64,000 nt of DNA from Cyprinodon diabolis (Eukaryota > Chordata > Actinopteri > Cyprinodontiformes > Cyprinodontidae), in NCBI GenBank assembly GCA_030533445.1, contig CM060064.1:24864626-24928625 (forward strand), given 5' to 3'. The position numbers and the translations under genes are program-made. The notes below the pieces were generated by a model. It saw only the letters and a list, made by a program, of their open reading frames with translations. It had not been told where the DNA came from and searched no databases. Below, piece by piece: positions 59,401 to 64,000 of the stretch; position 1 is the first letter of the stretch; each line of letters starts with the position of its first letter.

Positions 59401-62051
59401 GTTGGAGAATGTGTCTCTGATGTAGACGACGGGACCGAAGCCGCCTGCTTTTGCTCTGTTTTGTTTGCTGTATTCTTTCCGACCTTGTCCAGGATCGACT
59501 GTGAAGAGGCATTGTGAGGCTCAGAGATGCCCGTTTCAGGATTTGAAGATATGAAGAGTGAAGTTTGCAGTGGCTTTTTTGTCTGCGAAAAGCTGAAGGA
59601 CACTTTCTGACGACCCTGATCTTCCAGGTTGACCCTCATCTTGGTTCCTTTTGGCAAGAGATGGTTGGAGAGCATGACTCTGGGAGACAAGCTTTTAATC
59701 AGAGCTGACGTGGACAGACCCTCCACCTTCACCTGCAGGGAAAAAAAGCACACAACCCTATGCCACAAACAATATAAACAAAACAATCAAGGTGCTGTAA
59801 TTGTCAAAACTATAAAAACTAATAATAAGGGTTAACTTACAGACTCAGCACTCCCTTCCTGTCTGTGTTTAATAAGAACATAAAGAAAGAGAAAAAGCAA
59901 AATATGAGGCCATATTCACAAAAAAGGTAAAGCCTGCAGTGCTCACACCAATTTGAAAGCTAATCCACTGAATGTTGACATGTACCTGAACAAGTCTTTT
60001 ACATCAACTGCAAATGACTTTAACATTAAACCACTTTCCTAAATATAGGCAAGATAACCTTGAAAAAAAAATAATAGTCTAACAGAGGAAACTGAAAGCC
60101 AACCAACTGCTTCCAGCCTACATAATGGTTTTAGATTGGACTTTTTAAGTCATTCAATTATTTATTCCTCCCTCCGTGAACATTAGACTACGAAGCTCAG
60201 CAAGAGAAAAATAAAATGGAAAACAGTGTGTTAAAAGTTAAACACTGATTTTAGGACTGCTATGCTTTTTTAGACCATTAGACTGCTGAATGTTGTGCAA
60301 AATGGGTTATTTTATTTATAGAAAAAAAGGGTTATTTTATTTATTAAAAGAAAGTTAGAACTGTAAATATACAGTCATATGTTTATATTACTACTTTTTT
60401 AATGTATTTATTACTGTTTTTCATTGCTGCACTTTAAAAAATGAAATTGTCTAGAGCTGTTTTAAACAAAATTTATTTTGTATTCACTCGTGTTTAAAAA
60501 ATGACAAATAAATCTATCTAAGTCTTTTTTTATACCAAATATACACATACAAAATGTAAACAAAACAAAACAAATAAAGGGAGGGAGTAAAGGATGATCA
60601 GGTGGATGGATGGACAACTAAATTAGGTCAGTGGTTTCGGCAGTTAGTACGTCTTTAAAGAACCTGATGACATGCTGGTGAGCCAATTAATCCAACCGAC
60701 CATATCTAAAACCTGCAGCATACAAGCTCCTAAGGACTAACTTTGGACATTGCTTAATTAGATGGTGAACAGACGGACTGGTGGCCAGCTGGAACTTTAT
60801 GAAATTAATATTTAAAAAAATTAAGCCCTCAAGAATAAATCTGTTTGTCACATTTCCAGAGCTTGAAATCACAGTTTTAAGAATGTAAAGAAACACAAAA
60901 ATTAGCTCTGAAAGCTCTAATCAGAACTAAATCCCTTTGATCAAGTGATTAAGAGGCTTTCTTCATGTGAATTTTTGTCTTCAGCAAGTTAATTTCACAT
61001 TGATTAGATCTGATTATTGAGAAATCCAATGCAGAACATCTCAGTTCTTTACCTTCACAAACTCCAAGACTGCTTTTTCAGTTAGGCCATTGTTCAGCTG
61101 CAGTGAAGCACTGTCTTCAATTTCGCTGAATTTGGATTAATCTGAGCAGACAGTATATAATAATACACTTTAAAATTCATTCATAAAGAAAAAAGATCTA
61201 ATAGTAAAACAAATAAGTAGCTCCCAGTTTGAGTGCCATTTATTTTCATCTCAATCCCTTGCCAGACGAACGAGCCTAAAGAGTCTTTATTTAAATGCTA
61301 AAAAAAAACAGATCTAGTGTTTGTACTAGTTTTGCCCGAATAACAAAATGCCATTCATCAAATTATACCACGCTAAGAGAGAAATGCTGAAGCCATCAAC
61401 TGTTGTTCCAATTCATCGAATTTGAATAAACGATTTGCATTGTGTTAAAATGTATGTGCTTCTCTTCGGCTAGGCTTGCAAAATATGAGCAATGTGTGGG
61501 TTATTTATTGCACTTGGTTTTCATTTTTTTCCCTCTGACCTCAAAAATCGAATGTTTCTGCTGAAGCCATGTAGTTAAAGTCAACTTAACATCAAATTGG
61601 ATCTTCTGCTATTTAAACCTAACCCTCTGCAAAGAGAACACAACTATGTCAATAAACAAACACTAAAACTCTGCTGACACTTCAGAATGGTAATTCAACA
61701 GCATGTTCTTTGTCTGAAACGAACTCTATAGCCTGAAGGTTTTATTCATGACTTGCATACTTATTTCTTGTTCCGCCTGCAGTTCCATTGTACATTTCTA
61801 TAGCTTGCAGTATTTTCTTCTCACTGACTTTGATAACCCTCAGCTGATTTGGGAGCCCAAAAAAACAAACAAAAAAACACTCAAGACAGAACAATACAAA
61901 ACATCAGACTTGAGCAGTGGAGTGAGGACAGCAAAACAAACAGGCGAAAACCTGACAGCAAGGAGATGACCAGGCTTTCATAGAGTTATATATTGATATA
62001 ACAAGTTTCTGCTGCATTGTACCTGAGCTCTGACTTCAACAGAGTGTCCAT
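40264..62051 (-). CDS. setd2: Histone H3 lysine-36 trimethyltransferase SETD2
   Basis: Nuclear SET enzyme that travels with elongating RNA polymerase II and trimethylates H3K36. There are 21 coding exons, in transcript order: 62051-62023, 59862-59841, 59732-55885, 55795-55664, 54882-54754, 54607-54484, 54401-54324, 54227-54130, 54007-53875, 53736-53602, 53499-53371, 50370-49042, 48956-48908, 48825-48567, 48364-47647, 47364-47239, 43954-43818, 43736-43625, 41457-41383, 41285-41184, 40425-40264. They sum to 7926 bases (2641 residues plus stop) in one frame. Human SETD2 is about 2560 residues. Order: serine/arginine-rich N-terminus, AWS, SET, post-SET, acidic linker, RE/RD tract, Q-rich segment, WW, SRI. 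The start ATG at 62051 has an in-frame TAA 18 bases upstream and a G at +4. The least certain junctions are the first two small exons and the acceptor at 48825. Confidence 0.97.
41458..43624 (-). other. setd2: setd2 intron with MITE; otherwise no feature
   Basis: Intron between the WW and SRI exons. Besides the TIR element at 42128-42594 it holds a C-run at 43169-43187 and no recognisable coding sequence. Confidence 0.6.
42128..42594. mobile_element. TIR-bearing non-coding DNA element
   Basis: The left end TATTTTCCAGGCTATGTAGC and the right end read on minus (ATACCGTATTTTTTGGCCTA then TAAGCTGC) are imperfect inverted repeats. They match the widespread fish/vertebrate repeat whose ends read CCGTATTTTCCGGACTATAA. 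About 470 bases with no transposase. Confidence 0.6.
43625..43954 (-). other. setd2: setd2 WW domain (two exons)
   Basis: [20 protein letters not shown] then [14 protein letters not shown] (residues about 2475-2506) is a complete WW domain with both tryptophans. It is split by an 81-base intron after the TR dipeptide. A proline-rich run ([11 protein letters not shown]) precedes it, as in mammals, where it can occupy the WW pocket. Confidence 0.96.
44591..44605 (-). promoter_or_regulatory. CTCF-like motif (minus orientation)
   Basis: Minus strand reads GACCACATGGGGGCAG, a good fit to the CTCF core. It lies in the setd2 intron 43955-47238. Motif-only evidence. Confidence 0.3.
45276..45290 (+). 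promoter_or_regulatory. CTCF-like motif (plus orientation)
   Basis: GCACTAGAGGGCGCT fits the CTCF core. It lies about 680 bases from the minus-oriented motif in the same setd2 intron. Motif-only evidence. Confidence 0.3.
46121..46300 (+). mobile_element. tRNA-derived SINE with perfect 10-bp target duplication
   Basis: The 180-base body starts TAGGCATGCTTTGATGGCGC and contains the A-box-like TGGCGCAGTGG followed by TTAGCGCACACGACCCATG. It continues with CCTTTCCTGTCAGCCTACTG and ends in a 12-13-base A-run. TGCCTGATTT flanks it exactly on both sides (46111-46120 and 46301-46310). Near 46185-46200, where the B box would lie, no GGTTCRANTCC is present; this copy seems to have a small deletion there. 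Located in a setd2 intron, antisense to the gene. Confidence 0.85.
47647..48364 (-). other. setd2: setd2 glutamine/proline-rich exon
   Basis: Residues about 2165-2404. It opens with [20 protein letters not shown] and the conserved [20 protein letters not shown], then polyQ-like [11 protein letters not shown]. It goes on with [20 protein letters not shown] and a long low-complexity P/Q/T/S stretch. The helical [13 protein letters not shown] block is the conserved part; the rest is probably disordered. The acceptor TTTTTAAG is weak, but the junction restores the frame. Confidence 0.9.
48567..48825 (-). other. setd2: setd2 RE/RD dipeptide exon
   Basis: Encodes a run of alternating Arg with Glu/Asp ([19 protein letters not shown], then [18 protein letters not shown]), then [20 protein letters not shown]. 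The acceptor is taken at 48825 because only there does the 49-base exon upstream ([17 protein letters not shown]) join in frame. Other AGs just upstream lead to a stop at 48809-48811. Confidence 0.8.
49042..50370 (-). other. setd2: setd2 acidic linker exon (443 codons)
   Basis: Starts [20 protein letters not shown] and [20 protein letters not shown] and ends [19 protein letters not shown] then [12 protein letters not shown], all conserved in vertebrate SETD2. The middle is acidic and low-complexity and contains the minisatellite at 49519-49854. The donor is GTTAGA, weaker than usual. Confidence 0.93.
49519..49854 (-). repeat. setd2: In-frame 48-bp coding minisatellite, 7 copies
   Basis: Seven head-to-tail 48-base units encode [16 protein letters not shown] and near-identical variants (E or H at Q; T or R changes at KC). 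The period is 16 codons, so copy-number change keeps the frame. Four units are identical in protein, suggesting recent expansion or homogenisation. Confidence 0.95.
50860..51259 (-). pseudogene. Decayed RecQ-like DEAD helicase fragment, probably mobile
   Basis: Minus strand reads [17 protein letters not shown] and then, after a one-base frame shift, [17 protein letters not shown]. This is the first helicase motifs of a RecQ-type ATPase (Q-motif-like stretch and Walker A, TGFGKS, near 50950-50990). Downstream the frame is lost. The upstream open frame starting at 51259 has no known domain. Such fragments are dispersed in fish genomes, but I cannot name the family. Confidence 0.6.
51396..52990 (-). 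mobile_element. Tc1/mariner-type (DD34E) transposon, nearly complete
   Basis: A 1595-base element with terminal inverted repeats of about 210 bases that are nearly identical between ends. It starts CAGTGGGGCAAAAAAGTATT and is flanked by the TA duplication at 51394-51395 and 52991-52992. The transposase lies on the minus strand between the repeats. High TIR identity suggests a recent insertion. Just left (51318-51393) lies text like TAGGGTTGTCAATAGTATTG, resembling another DNA-element terminus, so it may be a nested insertion. Confidence 0.95.
51612..52632 (-). pseudogene. Tc1-like transposase, broken by one frameshift and one stop
   Basis: ATG at 52632 begins [20 protein letters not shown] (first helix-turn-helix). 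The frame then breaks near 52500-52530 and resumes as [20 protein letters not shown] (second HTH and GRPR-like region). A TAA stands at 52158-52160 where Glu would follow TKI. The reading then continues to the end [19 protein letters not shown]. The DDE residues remain visible: D in WSDETK, D in QHDNDPKH and E in NPIENLW, spaced DD34E. Length and domain order fit a roughly 340-residue Tc1 transposase. Confidence 0.92.
53875..55795 (-). other. setd2: setd2 AWS-SET-post-SET catalytic core (six exons)
   Basis: AWS cysteines are in [29 protein letters not shown] and [20 protein letters not shown] reads [64 protein letters not shown] and [12 protein letters not shown]. Post-SET has [16 protein letters not shown]. 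The catalytic/SAM motifs NHSCEPNC and the FDYQ tyrosine are intact. Residues about 1300-1531. An active methyltransferase is expected. Confidence 0.97.
55885..59732 (-). other. setd2: setd2 giant N-terminal exon (1282 codons)
   Basis: Begins [14 protein letters not shown], then [20 protein letters not shown], a conserved SETD2 N-terminal block. There is an arginine/serine-rich stretch (for example [20 protein letters not shown]) at about 58500-58900. The tail is conserved: [49 protein letters not shown] and [15 protein letters not shown]. Mostly predicted disordered. It is uninterrupted, as in mammals. Confidence 0.95.
59841..59862 (-). other. setd2: setd2 22-base coding exon 2
   Basis: Encodes the end of an Arg codon plus QEGSAES, with acceptor ACACAG and a perfect GTAAGT donor. 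It joins exon 1 (phase 2) to exon 3 (phase 0). A competing AG four bases inside would give an 18-base exon and break the frame with exon 1. Confidence 0.65.
59863..62022 (-). other. setd2: setd2 intron between the two short 5' coding exons; nothing recognised
   Basis: AT-rich with short A/T runs and no identifiable coding or mobile sequence. Confidence 0.55.
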
Positions 62052-62144
62052 GGGGAAACACGCCTGTGGTTAGTAGAGCTGAAGAGGCTGCTGCATGGGA
62101 ATAATCCAAATCAGAGAACTGGGGCCTTTAAAGTGACGCCACAC
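62023..62144 (-). other. setd2: setd2 first coding exon with 5' UTR part
   Basis: The segment 62144-62052 is untranslated and 62051-62023 encodes MDTLLKSEL plus two bases. A good acceptor (TCTTTTCTTCCTGTCAG on minus) precedes 62144, implying a further non-coding exon upstream, possibly beyond the window. The donor is GTACAA. Confidence 0.65.
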
Positions 62145-63294
62145 CTGACAGGAAGAAAAGATCCCATTTATTCTAAAATGACATTTTGGAATATCTGATA
62201 AAATTATACAAATTAATTACAACAAAAAGTGAGAAACAAAATGTGTTTTATGCTAAACAAACATTACACCTCAAACACAACAATTGGATAAATACACCTC
62301 TGAATTGGCACTTTTAGCAACACAATTGAAAAATGTATTTGTGGGTATTCATCGCGTAACTTTTATTTAAGGCTGGGCAATAAATCTAGGAAAAGTTGAT
62401 ATTATGGCTGACTTATATGTAAAAGTACAAAGGTTACGTTTTATTGGGTTACAACTTTAATTCTCTCTTCTCTTCTTTTTTGAACAAAACTAAAGGAATT
62501 TCTTTGTATTTTCATTCTAACTTGTGTCGTTATAAGATTTAAAAAAACATGACATTTGTAAAGATCAGGAAAATATTTAGCGGACAGTTCAAACCACCCT
62601 TCTCACTAATATTTCTCTCCAATGACTCCATTGATTTTCCATTAGTCAAATATAGCTTACATTGGTTGCATTGCCATATTATTATGATGTTCATAAAGTA
62701 AAGGACATCAGGTTGTGGCTGTCGAGTCTCTGAAGTTTCTACATGACATGTAGGGATAAGTGGTCATGTGATGCAGAAAGGGCTTTGATTTGGCGACTGT
62801 TTTTTTTAAGCGATGGTTTAAAGAAGTTTCTTCAACTTACTTTTTCAGACCTACGTGTATACCTGTGCATACACCTATCCTGACATATACTTTGGTGGCT
62901 CAAAACCTGAATAAGCAATAAAAAACAGAAGCAAAACAAAATAAATAAAGAGGAAGAGACTGGATGTCCCTGAACCAGAACATCTTTATTAACTTAAATT
63001 AATAACCCTATTTCAAGCTAAAAAAAAAACAAACTTGCAAATAATTCTCCATCCCAATTTGGTTGCAGGACTGAAAAAATAATGAACATATCTTGCTATC
63101 TTAATGTATAATCGTTGTTGCTCAATACTACTTTATAGACTTGCTATATTAAAAGTTACTTGAAATAAATAAATCATAAAATAAAACAACTAATTGAGCT
63201 TTTTTGTGTTAACATAGTTAGAAATATGTTACTATAAGTAAAAAAAAATGCAAGCCCTTTTTTTTATACAATTTATTAAACTATTGAAAATTTA
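62145..63294. other. Upstream sequence/intron of setd2; nothing recognised
   Basis: AT-rich sequence without a CpG-rich promoter block, so the setd2 promoter is probably to the right of the window. Confidence 0.45.
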
Positions 63295-63790
63295 ATGGTA
63301 TTATATTGGCATGTTATGTTTGATCAGGACTTGTCATTTGGATCCCATATCAAACACATTTGTAGAATTTCCTTCTTTCATCTCTGGAATATTGAAATTA
63401 GTACATTTGTTTGTTCATTTGTTATTTCAAGACTGGACTGTTGTAACTACAGTTTCCAGAAAAGCCTTCAGCTGATCCAAAATATTAAGCCCTATATAAG
63501 AAAAGCTGTCTTATATCAGCAATTTTACTTTAACTAATGTTACTGACAGAGCACTTCGCTCTCAATCTGCAGGTTTACTAGTGGTTCCTAGAATTTCTAA
63601 AAGTAGAATGGGAGGCAGATCTTTTAGTTATCAGGCACCTCTCCTGTGGAACCAACCACCAGTTATTGTCTGTGAGGCTCAGCTTTCTTTTTTTTTATTT
63701 TATAAAGCTTATAGTTAGAGTGGCTCAGGTTATCCTGAGCTATCTCTATAGTCATGCTGATATAGGCTTAGACTGCTGGAGAACCTCATT
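63295..63790 (+). mobile_element. L2/CR1-clade LINE 3' end
   Basis: Plus-strand frames give SFGSHIKHICRISFFHLWNI, FVISRLDCCNYSFQK, SLQLIQNI and, after frame breaks, ALRSQSAGLLVVPRISKSRM then GGRSFSYQAPLLWNQPP. The last blocks are nearly the same as in the LINE at 37240-38690, and the shared 3' UTR follows (GGCTCAGGTTATCCTGAGCT, CATGCTGATATAGGCTTAGA). Decayed by indels. Confidence 0.8.
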
Positions 63791-64000
63791 CTGCTTAATT
63801 ATATCTATATTCACCATTTCTCCAGTATTTGTTAGTTTAACGCCAAACTTTATGTTCTCTCTGCTTTTTGCCACATTTTTAATAGTACCTTAATCTGGTA
63901 TGTTCCTGTTTGACTTTGACACCATCCTGAAAGGAAAAAAATAATACAAAAAATGATATATTGACTGGGCCACTACCATCAACACCTTCAATTATAGATG

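Overview
This is vertebrate nuclear DNA, and almost certainly from a teleost fish. Three multi-exon genes with GT-AG introns read through in frame, and the introns and spacers are full of fish-type repeats: Tc1-like transposons, L2/CR1-clade LINE 3' ends, tRNA-derived SINEs and hAT-like MITEs. The protein sequences look percomorph-like, but I cannot name the species. There is no prokaryotic, organellar or viral block.

Layout. (1) Positions 1-11201, plus strand: the last 24 exons of nbeal2 (PH-BEACH, BEACH, WD40, stop), with a 3' UTR to about 12.1 kb. (2) About 12.1-17.5 kb: a gene-poor spacer with a hAT-like fragment and a 758-bp foldback transposon. (3) 18069-32767, plus strand: nradd, six coding exons for a complete 395-residue p75NTR-like receptor (four cysteine-rich repeats, one membrane span, death domain). 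Its 3' UTR probably ends near 34.1 kb. (4) 34.1-38.8 kb: a spacer between convergent genes, with a SINE and a large 5'-truncated LINE. (5) 40264-62051, minus strand: setd2, complete, 21 coding exons and 2641 residues (RS-rich N-terminal exon, AWS-SET-post-SET, WW, SRI), with a 3' UTR to about 38.8 kb. (6) 62.1-64 kb: a 5' non-coding exon and upstream sequence of setd2 with another LINE end.

The order nbeal2-nradd-setd2 matches the NBEAL2/NRADD/SETD2 neighbourhood known on human 3p21.31, so this is an ancient conserved block. The three genes do not share a pathway: NBEAL2 acts in granule and vesicle traffic, NRADD is a neurotrophin-receptor relative at the membrane, and SETD2 is the nuclear H3K36 trimethyltransferase. 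I see no new gene system. The less ordinary points are the palindrome-rich foldback element next to the nradd promoter, an in-frame 48-bp minisatellite in setd2, an RE/RD dipeptide tract in setd2, the missing transmembrane cysteine in nradd, a SINE with perfect target duplications, and a young Tc1-like element beside a decayed RecQ-like helicase fragment.
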